Shown: positions 43,851 through 52,501, counted from the stretch's first letter. The stretch is 57,806 nt of DNA from an uncultured Sphingopyxis sp. (GCA_937873425.1 CALMYE010000285.1:1-57806); one strand, 5' to 3'. The notes: generated by a model not told the origin, from the sequence alone. Made by a program: numbers and translations.

Positions 43851-44201
43851 CTAAGCTTCGGGCTCGGACCTGTCCTTGATCTGGCTGAGGCGCGCCATGA
43901 AGGCCTTGGCTTCGAGCTGATTGGGTCCATCGCGCGTGGCGAGGCAGGCCATCCTGTCGATCTCGAGCTGTGCGGCAAGACTTGCATCGATATGGCAATA
44001 GGGTTCGAGCACGCGGATTGCTTCAACCGCGCGGGGCAGCTCGCCGAAGTCTGTTCCGACCCACACAAGTTCGGTCTCCTCCCCGTCCTCGTCAGGCGCG
44101 CTCAGAACCTGCGCAAAGTATGTCTGCAAGGGGCGGTCCCAGCCAACATAGGCACTTGCCGCCGCAATCCCGTCACGAAGCGGTACTTTGTGTCTGCTCA
44201 T
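43851..44201 (-). CDS. Uncharacterised 116-aa protein
   Basis: MSRHKVPLRDGIAAASAYVG; helical and acidic, no family recognised. GGAGGTAAACGGCGC precedes the start and gives good support. Confidence 0.7.
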   Translation of the reverse strand: MSRHKVPLRDGIAAASAYVGWDRPLQTYFAQVLSAPDEDGEETELVWVGTDFGELPRAVEAIRVLEPYCHIDASLAAQLEIDRMACLATRDGPNQLEAKAFMARLSQIKDRSEPEA

Positions 44202-44273
44202 GCGCCGTTTACCTCCGCATCGGGCTTGGGCGGCTGCCCGGTCACGCAGCGAAATGCCTGCCCTTCACAATGA

Positions 44274-44645
44274 TCAGTAGTCCGCTGGCCGCATCAGCGT
44301 GATGACGCGCCGTGTCATCGCTGGATTGGCCGGATCCTCTGACCCGAACGCCAGTTCGGTGTCGTAATAATCGACTTTCATCAGCACCTTGATGCCATCG
44401 ACATCCAGGCTTGCAAAGTCTCGCTCGGGCGAATCCGGGGCGAAGGTGCAATGGCGCAGAGCGGCCATCAGCCGGGCCTGTGCCATCATGCTTTGTGCCA
44501 CCGTGTCGCCGCCGAGTTCTGCAAGCAGCCCGGAGGTCATGACGATGCGGGCCGTTCGGTCACGGCCCTGGCGTGCGGCATCATTGAGCAGCGCGATCCG
44601 CTCGGTGCGCTGCCGAGCGCAAGAGAGGTCGGATGTGTCATGCAT
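44274..44645 (-). CDS. DUF3768 family protein
   Basis: 123 aa. RIALLNDAARQGRDRTARIV, then MTSGLLAEL and KVDYYDTELAFGSEDPANPA, are characteristic of DUF3768, a small plasmid family of alphaproteobacteria without known function. The start ATG 44645 has GGAGGAGACCTCC upstream. It follows the GHKL ATPase gene by 59 bp on the same strand. Confidence 0.85.
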   Translation of the reverse strand: MHDTSDLSCARQRTERIALLNDAARQGRDRTARIVMTSGLLAELGGDTVAQSMMAQARLMAALRHCTFAPDSPERDFASLDVDGIKVLMKVDYYDTELAFGSEDPANPAMTRRVITLMRPADY

Positions 44646-44704
44646 TGGAGGTCTCCTCCCGATCAAAGGGGCGATCAGCGGGCAACCGGACGGCCTCGCG
44701 AACC

Positions 44705-46378
44705 TCAGCCCGCAGGCTGACAAGCGGATAGCTGAACATTGATCGCGGTCCCGGGGGCGACGGTAATGGCAACCTGCCGATCCTTGGGAATGACCCACAG
44801 GATGCTGGCGAGCGTGTCGCGGATACGCGCCGCAATGGCCTCGTCTTCGCCGAGCAGCACCCGGGCCGCGAGCTCGCGCGCATCGCGCAAGAAGTGCTCG
44901 TGCTGGGTGTCCCAGGAGTCGGCCTCGCTGTCGTCGCTAGCGCAGAAACAGACGTTCTCGATCAGATGAACCAGCGTTTCGGGGGTCAGCGCCGGACCCG
45001 GCACATAAGCGATGCGGATCTGGTCGACACCGCTGTACCAGCCATCCTCGCCCACGACGAAGGCCACATCTGCCGGGATCCGTTCTTCGCGCTGCGTTTC
45101 GCTGGAGCGGTGGAAGACACAGAACCTCAGCTCGATCGTCTCGGCACGAACATGGTCATCGAGCGGCGGAAAGCTGCCGTTCTCGGCGATGACGTGGCCC
45201 TGCTCCCCGGCTGCAACATAGAAGCGCACGTTGCCGAGCTGATGCAGCGCGTCATACCAGCCATAGCCAGCGTAGGCGGGATGGTTCTCGACGAGGTGTG
45301 GGCGCAAAGGGTGATCGCGCAGCGCGCGCTCCAGCCCCTGTGCAATATCGGGCTCAAGATCCGCGACAAGGATCGTGTCCGCACCTGCTGCGACTTCCTC
45401 ATACTCAACATTGACGTTGTCGCTCTCCGCGATGGCCGCATGCCAGCGGGGCAGGCAGGGGTCGGCCTCCGGCAGGGCAACCCCAAGATCGCGGGCTTCC
45501 TTCCAGTTCTCGAAGGAAAGCCGGTGCTGGCCACTGTGCGCCAGCGCGGCATAGATCGTGCGCTTGCACGCTGCCTGCAGCGCCGCAAATGCGGCGTTCT
45601 CGACGAATTCCTTGCGCGCCGGGAGCACAAGGGCAAGGCCCGGCGTGGCCCCGATATCGAGCCGGGCATGGTAGGTCTTGCCGCCAAGGCTCTCCGACAC
45701 ACTGGCAAGCTTGCGGGTGAGCACCATGCCATGGAAGTTCGTCGTGGGGTCCTGGTGGTATTCGCGCCCCTCGAACACGCCGATCTGGCTGCCGTTCCAC
45801 TCGGCGATGTAGATCGCCTTTGCGAGAAAGTCCTCGCGCGGCACGTGCGCGCCATTGAAGAACACCGGCAGCGGGTAGAACTTCGCGACCTCGCGCAGAA
45901 TCCGCTCGGTCGTCTGCTCGCTCACCCCGGGCATCAGGAAGGTGATGGTCGTCCCAACCGGGCGAGCCAGGGGCACCACGGCAATGTCCTGCGCACCGGT
46001 CCAGCCATCCGCTGGGACATGGACCGACCATCCGGTGTCGGCATCGGCATGACGCGTGCTGATCCGGGTATCCTTGCCCGCCAGGCTGAAGACACCCATG
46101 CCTGCCGGGTCTTCGGCCTCATGGATGTGCTGGCTCCAGCCCGAATCCCCCAGCGCAATCATGGTCTGGGGATCGGCTACCCCGGACCCATCATCGACAA
46201 GGGTCAGGCGCGCTCCGTCCTGATCCGCGCAGCAGGCGATATCGATCCGGGAAGCGCCAGCGCGGCGACTGTTCTGGAGGAGCTCGCCGAGGATATCGCC
46301 GATGGTGCCGTTAAAGAGGCGTGTGACTTTGGTGATCGTCTTCGGGCTGACGCTGGGTCGGATGACTGTCAGGTTCAT
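44705..46378 (-). CDS. GHKL-fold ATPase (Hsp90/MutL-type) of plasmid origin
   Basis: 557 aa. The N-terminal Bergerat fold has the N box GELLQNSRRAGASRIDI (Glu32, Asn36), G1 box DDGSG (62-66) and G2 box GMGVFSLAGKDT (93-95). The remaining about 350 residues are not recognised and show no kinase or nuclease motif. Proteins of this layout are common on sphingomonad plasmids, with unknown role; the Hsp90/MutL fold suggests ATP-driven clamping. A polypurine leader with four G-runs sits 30 nt before the start. Confidence 0.8.
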   Translation of the reverse strand: MNLTVIRPSVSPKTITKVTRLFNGTIGDILGELLQNSRRAGASRIDIACCADQDGARLTLVDDGSGVADPQTMIALGDSGWSQHIHEAEDPAGMGVFSLAGKDTRISTRHADADTGWSVHVPADGWTGAQDIAVVPLARPVGTTITFLMPGVSEQTTERILREVAKFYPLPVFFNGAHVPREDFLAKAIYIAEWNGSQIGVFEGREYHQDPTTNFHGMVLTRKLASVSESLGGKTYHARLDIGATPGLALVLPARKEFVENAAFAALQAACKRTIYAALAHSGQHRLSFENWKEARDLGVALPEADPCLPRWHAAIAESDNVNVEYEEVAAGADTILVADLEPDIAQGLERALRDHPLRPHLVENHPAYAGYGWYDALHQLGNVRFYVAAGEQGHVIAENGSFPPLDDHVRAETIELRFCVFHRSSETQREERIPADVAFVVGEDGWYSGVDQIRIAYVPGPALTPETLVHLIENVCFCASDDSEADSWDTQHEHFLRDARELAARVLLGEDEAIAARIRDTLASILWVIPKDRQVAITVAPGTAINVQLSACQPAG

Positions 46379-46407
46379 GGCAAAGGGTCCTTCATCGCAC
46401 TGGTTCG

Positions 46408-46432
46408 CCCTTCCCCTCCCCCTCCCCTTCAG
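46408..46432 (-). promoter_or_regulatory. Polypurine leader element, copy 4, with four G-runs
   Basis: The minus strand reads gaaggggagggggaggggaa then ggg, 30 nt before the GHKL ATPase start. The runs G4-A-G5-A-G4-AA-G3 could form a G-quadruplex in DNA or RNA. Confidence 0.55.
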
Positions 46433-46481
46433 ATAGGCGGATCAATGCCTGGCCAGAGCCGGGTGGCCTTCGGCCTGCTCT

Positions 46482-47117
46482 TCATCCGACTCGCTTGGGC
46501 CGCAGGGCCTCAGGTATCGGGATGACCTCGTGCGCCGTATCGCGCAGCGCCGTGACCTCGCCGCGCGCGGCGTAGAGGTCCTTGGCGATGAGCGCGCAGA
46601 CTTCGGCCTCGCCATAGGTTGGTCGGCCAAGGTGATCGACGCGTTCGACTTGCCGGGCAATCACGCCGACCTTGCCTTCCGGCACCCATTCGGCCCAATC
46701 GCCCCAGGCGCTGGTCACGCAGAATTCGCCGATCACGGCCATATAGGCCTTGCGCGTCCGCAGGATCGCGGACGCATTCTCCTCGACGGCCTCTCCGGTA
46801 AAGGCACCGAAGCGGTCCGGGTGCCAACACCGCGCGGTATCGCGGGCAAGCTGCAGAAAGCCCGCGGAGCAGGAGCGCTGGCGTTCAAGCTCGCTGGCGA
46901 AGGCAAGGATCGGGAGCGCCCAGTCGCAGTCTTCCTCGTAGGAGCCGCCCTCGATCAGTAGCGCCGGCGGCATGGCGGCCTGCCTCTGATCGGACAGAAT
47001 GATGCCGCCGTGGCTGGCGGTCATCACCGACCAAATGCCGGGGCCAAGCTGATCGGCCTGCTGGACTGCGCCCCAGATCGATGTCGATGGGCGCGGCGAC
47101 GGGGCAAAACATGTCAT
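46482..47117 (-). CDS. DUF7007-like plasmid protein
   Basis: 211 aa. The segment TSIWGAVQQADQLGPGIWSV followed by MTASHGGIILSDQRQAAMP near the N-terminus is what I recall of the DUF7007 family, again a plasmid-associated group without known function. The middle has three cysteines and a long helical part. AAGGAGAG precedes the start, and a polypurine leader is 34 nt upstream. Confidence 0.65.
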   Translation of the reverse strand: MTCFAPSPRPSTSIWGAVQQADQLGPGIWSVMTASHGGIILSDQRQAAMPPALLIEGGSYEEDCDWALPILAFASELERQRSCSAGFLQLARDTARCWHPDRFGAFTGEAVEENASAILRTRKAYMAVIGEFCVTSAWGDWAEWVPEGKVGVIARQVERVDHLGRPTYGEAEVCALIAKDLYAARGEVTALRDTAHEVIPIPEALRPKRVG

Positions 47118-47150
47118 GAGCGAACTCTCCTTCTTCAGGTTCGCTCAAAT

Positions 47151-47166
47151 CCTCCCCCTCCCCTTC
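47151..47166 (-). promoter_or_regulatory. Polypurine leader element, copy 5
   Basis: The minus strand reads gaaggggagggggagg, 34 nt before the start at 47117. It overlaps the last codon of the upstream gene (stop at 47165). Confidence 0.55.
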
Positions 47167-48451
47167 ACTCGAGAAGGCTGCGGGCTTCGCTGATAATTGC
47201 CTCAGGCGTCACGCTGCTCACCGGCAGGCATACGACAATCCCGGCCTGACCGAGACGCTCGCGCTCGATGCTGCGCAGTTCAAGATAGTCAGCATCATCC
47301 GACTGCAGGATCTGGAGCGCGAACTTGCACTCCACCCCGCTATGCTCATCGAGCAGCGCCACCAGGAAATCCGGCCTCGCTGAGCCCGCAGCCAGCGTTA
47401 TGTCAAAGAGGACCTTTTTGACCGCCATCCTGACACCGAGACGGCGCAGTTCATATTGGGCCTGTTGGAGCGCGCGCAGCACGTCGCGATCATGGTCGCG
47501 CTCGGCGGGCACGAACTGGTTCCCGCTGAAGACAGGCTGGGCATAGGCGCGCAGCGCCAGGTATCCTTCGCGCCGACTATGCTCGCCGACGACGGCCAGC
47601 ACGAGAAAGGGTGGCTCGACCTCGGCCCGGATGATCCCAGTGTGCTGGATGCGATTGCGGATTTCGACAGTTCCGAGCCCCGTCACCACTTCGCTCGATG
47701 TGACCTCGCTTGCTTCGAGAAGCAGGAAGGACTGCGGCGCAAACTCGGGCGGCCAGGTCTCGGCGGCAGCCCGTAACCGGGCATGGACCCGCCGCTTCTC
47801 GTAATCGATGGCGTTGGTGTAGAGGTGATCCGACAGCCGAATGCCCGGCGCGATCTCGAGGCCCTCGGCTGCGCGCTTGAGGTGGTGCATTTCTTCGCTG
47901 ATCGAGCCTGCGCGCCTGCCACTGGGCGGTAATTCGCGCAGGATGTTCGAGCCTGCGCGTTCGAGCAGAAGCCAGAGTAGCTTGCCCAGGCGCGGGATGG
48001 CGACGCCGCGTGAGCGGTCGTCAGGCTCTATGTCCTCTGGCCTTTGTGCAAGCTTCTCCGGTGCCTTCTGGTGGGCACTGAACAGGCCTTTTGGTAGGCC
48101 AATAGCATAGAGCGAATCCTTCACGGTCTCGCGGATGCGCGGTGGCGCCTGCGGCAGATGAAACGGGCAACCTGGCTCGTGGCCTGGCCGCGCAGTAAGG
48201 CGCCGGAGGTAATAGGTCTCCTGAAAACTGAGATAGGCCGCGCTCATCAGCGGCGGCGGCCGCTCTGCCCCAAGGCAATCGCAGGCGATCCACTTGTGGT
48301 TCTCTCGCGCGGTCGAGACCAGTGAGACTGAAGCGCGGTGGTCGGCCTCGCTGCCCCGGCCTGTATACCACCGCACCAGCGCAGCCTTCAGCTCGTCGCT
48401 GATCGCGACCCTGCCGGTCTTTCCTGTGGTGTCCTTACCTACCAGCCACAT
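47165..48451 (-). CDS. Plasmid protein with predicted PD-(D/E)XK nuclease-like C-terminus, LexA-box promoter
   Basis: 428 aa. The N-terminal half contains CDCLG and HEPGCPF, a possible zinc site, and resembles DUF1173-type plasmid proteins. The C-terminal part has ARPDFLVALLDEHSGVECKF: Pro360-Asp361, then Glu374-x-Lys376, the spacing of a PD-(D/E)XK nuclease active site. The upstream intergenic region shared with 48519 carries an exact LexA operator 29 nt before its start, so it should be induced by DNA damage. No ribosome-binding site stands out. Nuclease activity is a prediction from a short motif. Confidence 0.65.
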   Translation of the reverse strand: MWLVGKDTTGKTGRVAISDELKAALVRWYTGRGSEADHRASVSLVSTARENHKWIACDCLGAERPPPLMSAAYLSFQETYYLRRLTARPGHEPGCPFHLPQAPPRIRETVKDSLYAIGLPKGLFSAHQKAPEKLAQRPEDIEPDDRSRGVAIPRLGKLLWLLLERAGSNILRELPPSGRRAGSISEEMHHLKRAAEGLEIAPGIRLSDHLYTNAIDYEKRRVHARLRAAAETWPPEFAPQSFLLLEASEVTSSEVVTGLGTVEIRNRIQHTGIIRAEVEPPFLVLAVVGEHSRREGYLALRAYAQPVFSGNQFVPAERDHDRDVLRALQQAQYELRRLGVRMAVKKVLFDITLAAGSARPDFLVALLDEHSGVECKFALQILQSDDADYLELRSIERERLGQAGIVVCLPVSSVTPEAIISEARSLLE

Positions 48452-48479
48452 GCATGATGACGCCTTGACCCTGTCATTT

Positions 48480-48494
48480 GTTCACGGTATGTTC
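48480..48494. promoter_or_regulatory. LexA operator (SOS box)
   Basis: GTTC-ACGGTAT-GTTC is an exact match to the alphaproteobacterial LexA consensus GTTC-N7-GTTC. It lies between divergent genes starting at 48451 and 48519, so it could control both. Confidence 0.8.
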
Positions 48495-48518
48495 ATAATC
48501 TGCAGGAGCCCACAAATA

Positions 48519-49016
48519 ATGAACAAGGTCTTTGATATCGGCAAGTTCGACCTCGATGTCACGCTGCGCGACGCGGCGCTTGATCCGAATTGCCGCCCAA
48601 CCAAACGTATGCTCGCCAATGCCTCGATCGGAGTGGAGCCGTTCGATGCTTATTACTCGGCGCGCGAGCTCTACGAGACCTTGCAGGGCGTCTTTCAGGG
48701 CCTGCCCAATGCCAAGGCCCGGCTGACACAGATCCTGTCCTGCCATTGCGATGACTATCAGCGCTGTCTTTACTACGCGCTGGCAGGGCGCGGGGTTGTC
48801 CAGATGCTCGACGATCTCGAATGGCTCTTCGAGCTCCTCGGGCCGCGGTGCCAGATGTCGGGGCACATTCTGCGCTCGGGCCAGCACCCTGCGCCGATGG
48901 TCAACCCTTACGTCTCGTCAGAGCCTGATGGCCCTGTTCCTGCCCGCAATGCCGACTTTATTGAAGGACCATCGTGGTATCTCGATCCCGGTCTTGGAGG
49001 GATGATCGAGGAATAA
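48519..49016 (+). CDS. Uncharacterised 165-aa protein, probably SOS-controlled
   Basis: Starts at ATG 48519 (MNKVFDIGKFDLDVTLRDAA) with GCAGGAGCC upstream. Helical, with a cysteine-containing turn (SCHCDDYQRC). No family recognised. The LexA box ends 24 bp before the start codon. It converges with the RES toxin gene, leaving a 7-bp gap. Confidence 0.75.
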   Translation: MNKVFDIGKFDLDVTLRDAALDPNCRPTKRMLANASIGVEPFDAYYSARELYETLQGVFQGLPNAKARLTQILSCHCDDYQRCLYYALAGRGVVQMLDDLEWLFELLGPRCQMSGHILRSGQHPAPMVNPYVSSEPDGPVPARNADFIEGPSWYLDPGLGGMIEE

Positions 49017-49023
49017 GCGGCCA

Positions 49024-49518
49024 TCAGTTATTGCGAAGGCCAAGCCGGTCGGCGTCATCAACAAGCGTGATGCGCCCGTCCCAGTCCCACAGGACCAGAT
49101 TGAGCGCGTCCGCGGGGGCGCCGCGGGCGTAACTCGGGACAACGATGCCGGCATAGCCTTGCGCGATCGCGGCCTCCGCCAGGTCTTGCGTCGGGACCGC
49201 CTTGCCTGAGAGCATCTTATCACGCCACGCCGGGTCGGCGAGCTCAGCCGGTGCGATACCGAAAGGCCGCAATGCAGCCCCATCGCGGCCATCGAGCAAC
49301 GGTCCGATGTCGGCCTGATAGGCGACCAGCGTGGTGGGCTGCAGCGTGCCAACCTGATTGGCCTCGCGCAGCGCGGTCTCAGGGGCGAGGGAAGTATAGA
49401 GCGCGATGCGCCCGATGCGATTGAACCGTCCGCCAAACCGGGCCGCCCCCTCCCCTGAGAGGGGTTCGCGGGACCAAACCGGATTGTGGGCGCGGTAGAG
49501 CAGCCCGGTAAAGAGCAT
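49024..49518 (-). CDS. RES-domain toxin
   Basis: 164 aa. LYRAHNPVWSREPLSGEGAA, then RFGGRFNRIGRIALYTSLAP and ETALREANQVG, give the Arg, Glu and Ser pattern of RES toxins, which deplete NAD+ by phosphorolysis. Starts five bases after the antitoxin stop, so they form one operon. Full-length for the family. Confidence 0.88.
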   Translation of the reverse strand: MLFTGLLYRAHNPVWSREPLSGEGAARFGGRFNRIGRIALYTSLAPETALREANQVGTLQPTTLVAYQADIGPLLDGRDGAALRPFGIAPAELADPAWRDKMLSGKAVPTQDLAEAAIAQGYAGIVVPSYARGAPADALNLVLWDWDGRITLVDDADRLGLRNN

Positions 49519-49522
49519 TGGA

Positions 49523-49873
49523 CTAGGCGTGGACGCCGGCGTCGACCGCGTCGATATAGGTCAGCACGTCATCGGCCCGGTTGCTTTGCACCAGCTGCAT
49601 GGCGGTCTGGCCCGAGAAGCCGGGCAGCGGTTCCGAGCGGTACCAGGCATAGGCCAGCAACGCCGAGCCAAAGCGCGGCTCGACCTTGTTGAGCACCTCG
49701 ACCATCTGGCGAAGGCGGCGCTGGGTACGTGTCGACGCGATCCGGTCTTTGCGCTGGATCGCGTCCTTGCCGAGGCCCAGCGAGCGTGCGAGTTCGTCGC
49801 TGGTGGTCCGCAGCGCGTCGACGATCTTGCGCGGAGCAAACGCGCCGTTGTCAGCGTAGTTTTGAATCGCCAT
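49523..49873 (-). CDS. Xre/MbcA/ParS-type antitoxin
   Basis: 116 aa. An N-terminal helical part (TSDELARSLGLGKDAIQRKD) and a C-terminal DUF2384 domain (VEPRFGSALLAYAWYRSEPL, then PGFSGQTAMQLVQSNRADDV) are the standard partner of RES toxins. ATG 49873 follows GGGAAAGTGCA. A perfect dyad 19 nt upstream is its likely autoregulatory operator. Confidence 0.88.
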   Translation of the reverse strand: MAIQNYADNGAFAPRKIVDALRTTSDELARSLGLGKDAIQRKDRIASTRTQRRLRQMVEVLNKVEPRFGSALLAYAWYRSEPLPGFSGQTAMQLVQSNRADDVLTYIDAVDAGVHA

Positions 49874-49891
49874 TGCACTTTCCCATGAATT

Positions 49892-49911
49892 TTGACGCGA
49901 TATAGCGTCAA
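49892..49911. promoter_or_regulatory. Operator of the RES-Xre module
   Basis: TTGACGC-GATATA-GCGTCAA is a perfect dyad (7-bp arms, 6-bp centre) 19 nt before the antitoxin start. TTGACG could also serve as a -35 box. Confidence 0.65.
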
Positions 49912-49985
49912 TCTTTGCGGTAATCAAGGTTTGCTGTGCCCAGACCCAGCAGGTGTTCCGGTTCAACCGCAGAGGTTTCCCGCTC

Positions 49986-50186
49986 TTACAAAACCACGAC
50001 CTGCAATTCGATCGCACCGGGAAGGCCCTCTTCTGCAGGCATAACGCAGAAGGGCTGGAGCTTGCTGTCCGTCCTCACCACGGCATGGCTCTGCCCGGAA
50101 TTTGCGGTCATCCGAATGGCGACACGCTCGGCATTGGCGCGTCCGCACAGGATCGCCCTTCTGGGATCGAGGCTCTGAAGCAGCAT
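49986..50186 (-). CDS. Small hypothetical protein, 66 aa
   Basis: Starts at ATG 50186 with GGGAGGTGACC, an excellent ribosome-binding site, 17 bases after the stop of the split DUF6927-like gene. MLLQSLDPRRAILCGRANAE; no family recognised. Confidence 0.6.
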   Translation of the reverse strand: MLLQSLDPRRAILCGRANAERVAIRMTANSGQSHAVVRTDSKLQPFCVMPAEEGLPGAIELQVVVL

Positions 50187-50202
50187 GGTCACCTCCCGAG
50201 CG

Positions 50203-50552
50203 TTACGGCGTTGCCGGGAAGAATGTGCGCGGCGCACGCTTGGGGGGCACGACTTCGAACCGGCGCTCCATCAATCTGCTGATGCGGAACCGGCCTCGAC
50301 CATCGGGCGTACTGAGTTCAATCTTCGCCCCGCGCTTTGTCACCCTGAATTCGGCGTGTTCGCTCCCGTCGGTGAACTTCATGGGTTCAGGCAGCCGGAT
50401 CATGTCGCCATCGGCGATCTTGCGTTCCTTCAGCCGCAGCTGCCGGTAGCACCGGTTGCGCCAGTCGAGGGCATAAGGGTGATTGGTTGGCCCCAGCTCC
50501 TCGAGGATATTTCTGGGACATCCGGCCTCCACCGGCCCGGAGTTTTCATCCA
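50203..50552 (-). CDS. DUF6927-like protein, exon 2 (interrupted by a group II intron)
   Basis: The 3' part of a gene split by the intron 50553-53107. Joined to exon 1 (53108-53381) it gives 624 nt, 207 codons plus stop, in one frame: exon 1 ends GGC TAT AAG GAC A and exon 2 starts TG GAT GAA AAC, reading GYKD-MDEN. This half encodes SGPVEAGCPRNILEELGPTN and a C-terminal beta-rich part ending in RISRLMERRFEVV. Reading exon 2 alone from an ATG at 50577, inside the intron's last bases, adds a spurious N-terminus. Function unknown; the family is plasmid-associated. Confidence 0.85.
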
Positions 50553-50581
50553 GTCGGGTAGGATTGGTGCTGCTCATGGAG

Positions 50582-52501
50582 TCAGCCCTGATCCCCCCGC
50601 CGAACCGCACGTGCAGCTTTCACTGCATGCGGCTCTCCACTGTGACGAACCGTTCCTTCGCGTTGATCGGGCAATCGGCCAGCATGAGTGTCCCGGTGGC
50701 ATTGCTCACACAGGACCACCGTCCTGCGGGCGCGGGCCGCCTTCATTCTCACGACAAAACCGCGGTGCGAAACATCGGCCATTCCCCGGATATGATGCAC
50801 CTGACACGGAATATCAGACCGACCACAGGCCTCGCATTGCTTGGCATTCTGACGGTCAACCCAGTCCGTACGTGAGTGAGTGAACACCTGGGTCCAAGGC
50901 TGGATATCAATCCTGGACGAGGTGGCCGGATCACGTTTCAGATGAGTCAGTTTCCAGACTTTTACCGATCGGGGCTGGCCATCGACGTCGTAGTCGATTG
51001 TGAATTCCTGCCCCGTCCTCATGCGGGCCACGACCGCTCGCACACTGGTTTTGTGCTTGCTGGCCAAGGTCTTGAACAAGCTCCACCGCTGGAGGAACTC
51101 AAGCCTGTTCAGCTTGAAGCTCACATCCTTGGCAAGAGCATAATAGTTCGCAAAACCCCGCAATTCGGCGTTGTAAGCAAGGACGATCTCAACATCGCTG
51201 CAGCTGAGCAGCAGGCTACGATGACGCGGCTTTAACACCGACAGATCACCATAACCTTTTGCGGAGGCAAACGCGTGGACCTTCTCCCAAGGAACATGCA
51301 GCTGCATCACTTCCGACGGCGGCCTACGGAGGAAGCTTACGGAACCTTGTCGGCTCCGGACAACCCGTTGGCGTGTCGTATATGTGCGAACCTCATATCC
51401 AAGGAAGGCGGCCCCATCGCTCGCCTTGCGGATACCGCTTTTCTCCTCGGACACCGTAAGCGCCAGCGCATCGGTCAGGAATGCCCTGACTTCGGCGAAC
51501 ACGCTTCGTGCATCCTCCTTGCTACCGATCACTCCAATCATGAAGTCATCTGCGTAGCGACAGTAACGAAGTCGGCGATAACCGGGGTCCATGGCGTCTC
51601 CTGACGGCATCGACCGCTTTTGCGGCAGTAAGGTTTGGATTTTGGCCAAGGCGGCCGCAACCTTCACCTCGTCGACATTGTCTTTGGCCCGCAGCATGGT
51701 GACGCGCGTCCGTTGTTTCTGGATGCGTCCAGCCAGTCGCCGATATTCCGGGTTCGTGGCACGGACCTTCCCCCTCTCGAAAGCCGCGATCCGTTCCGCC
51801 ATGAACATATCGAGTTCATGGAGATAGATGTTGGCCAAGATTGGAGAGACGATACCGCCCTGCGGAGTGCCGCTGTAGGTCCGGGTGTGAACCCGGTCTT
51901 CCATAACACCCGCCTGAAGCATGCGACCGATCAGACCGATGAATTTCTCGTCATCGATCCGTTTCCGCAGCAGCCGCAGGAGAATGTCATGGTCGATGTT
52001 CTCGAAGAACCCTGCGACATCCACATCTACGAGCCATTTCACCCCCGTCCATACGGCTTTGACGTGTTCAAGCGCCGTATGACACGACCGGCCCGGCCGA
52101 AATCCATGGGAGGCGTTCGAGAACACCGGCTCATAGATCCGTTCGAGCAGCTGCCGCGCCACTTCTTGAACGAGGCGGTCGTCACGTGTGGGAATCCCCA
52201 ACGGACGCCGTTTGCCCTTGCCTTTCGGGATAAACACCCGACGCACTGGTTTGGGATTATAGGTCCCTGCCGTCACGCTGGCGATAATCGGGTCGAGGTC
52301 TTCCGGTCCGAAGTCCGCGAAAGTCTCGCCGTCAATGCCCGGCGTCATCGCACCCTTGTTGGATGCGATCTTTTGGAGCCCCTCCTCCCAAAGGAGGCGA
52401 GACCCCATCAGACGATAAAGCCCATTCACCCGTTTGCCCGACGCAACGAGCGTCGGAATGGCCTCCAACCGGCCTTTCACAGTTTCTGGCAGCATCAGCA
52501 C
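50582..52501 (-). CDS. ltrA: Group II intron-encoded reverse transcriptase/maturase with HNH endonuclease
   Basis: 639 aa. Reverse transcriptase blocks include KGKGKRRPLGIPTRDDRLVQ, DVDVAGFFENIDHDILLRLL and the catalytic YADD in YCRYADDFMIG. A maturase X domain follows (FANYYALAKDVSFKLNRLEF), and the C-terminus is an HNH nuclease (CEACGRSDIPCQVHHIRGMA, then CEQCHRDTHAG) for second-strand cleavage. The reading frame lies in domain IV, but its last codons run through domain V (EPHAVKAARAV) and stop in domain VI at 50582, which is unusual. The start at 52501 leaves about 600 nt for domains I-III. Confidence 0.95.
   Translation of the reverse strand: MLMLPETVKGRLEAIPTLVASGKRVNGLYRLMGSRLLWEEGLQKIASNKGAMTPGIDGETFADFGPEDLDPIIASVTAGTYNPKPVRRVFIPKGKGKRRPLGIPTRDDRLVQEVARQLLERIYEPVFSNASHGFRPGRSCHTALEHVKAVWTGVKWLVDVDVAGFFENIDHDILLRLLRKRIDDEKFIGLIGRMLQAGVMEDRVHTRTYSGTPQGGIVSPILANIYLHELDMFMAERIAAFERGKVRATNPEYRRLAGRIQKQRTRVTMLRAKDNVDEVKVAAALAKIQTLLPQKRSMPSGDAMDPGYRRLRYCRYADDFMIGVIGSKEDARSVFAEVRAFLTDALALTVSEEKSGIRKASDGAAFLGYEVRTYTTRQRVVRSRQGSVSFLRRPPSEVMQLHVPWEKVHAFASAKGYGDLSVLKPRHRSLLLSCSDVEIVLAYNAELRGFANYYALAKDVSFKLNRLEFLQRWSLFKTLASKHKTSVRAVVARMRTGQEFTIDYDVDGQPRSVKVWKLTHLKRDPATSSRIDIQPWTQVFTHSRTDWVDRQNAKQCEACGRSDIPCQVHHIRGMADVSHRGFVVRMKAARARRTVVLCEQCHRDTHAGRLPDQREGTVRHSGEPHAVKAARAVRRGDQG
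50602..50635 (-). ncRNA. Group II intron domain V
   Basis: 34 nt on the minus strand: GAGCCGCATGCA, GTGAAAG loop side, CTGCACGTGCGGTTC. The GNAAA-type loop and the AGC-like catalytic triad position at the stem base mark domain V. It overlaps the end of the reverse transcriptase coding frame. Confidence 0.92.

Noticed and set aside
49441-49460. Another C-rich tract similar to the polypurine leaders
   Set aside because: It lies inside the RES toxin coding sequence and is not upstream of a start codon.
50582-52501. Retron or other defence reverse transcriptase
   Set aside because: The maturase X and HNH domains, domain V and the splice junction identify a group II intron.
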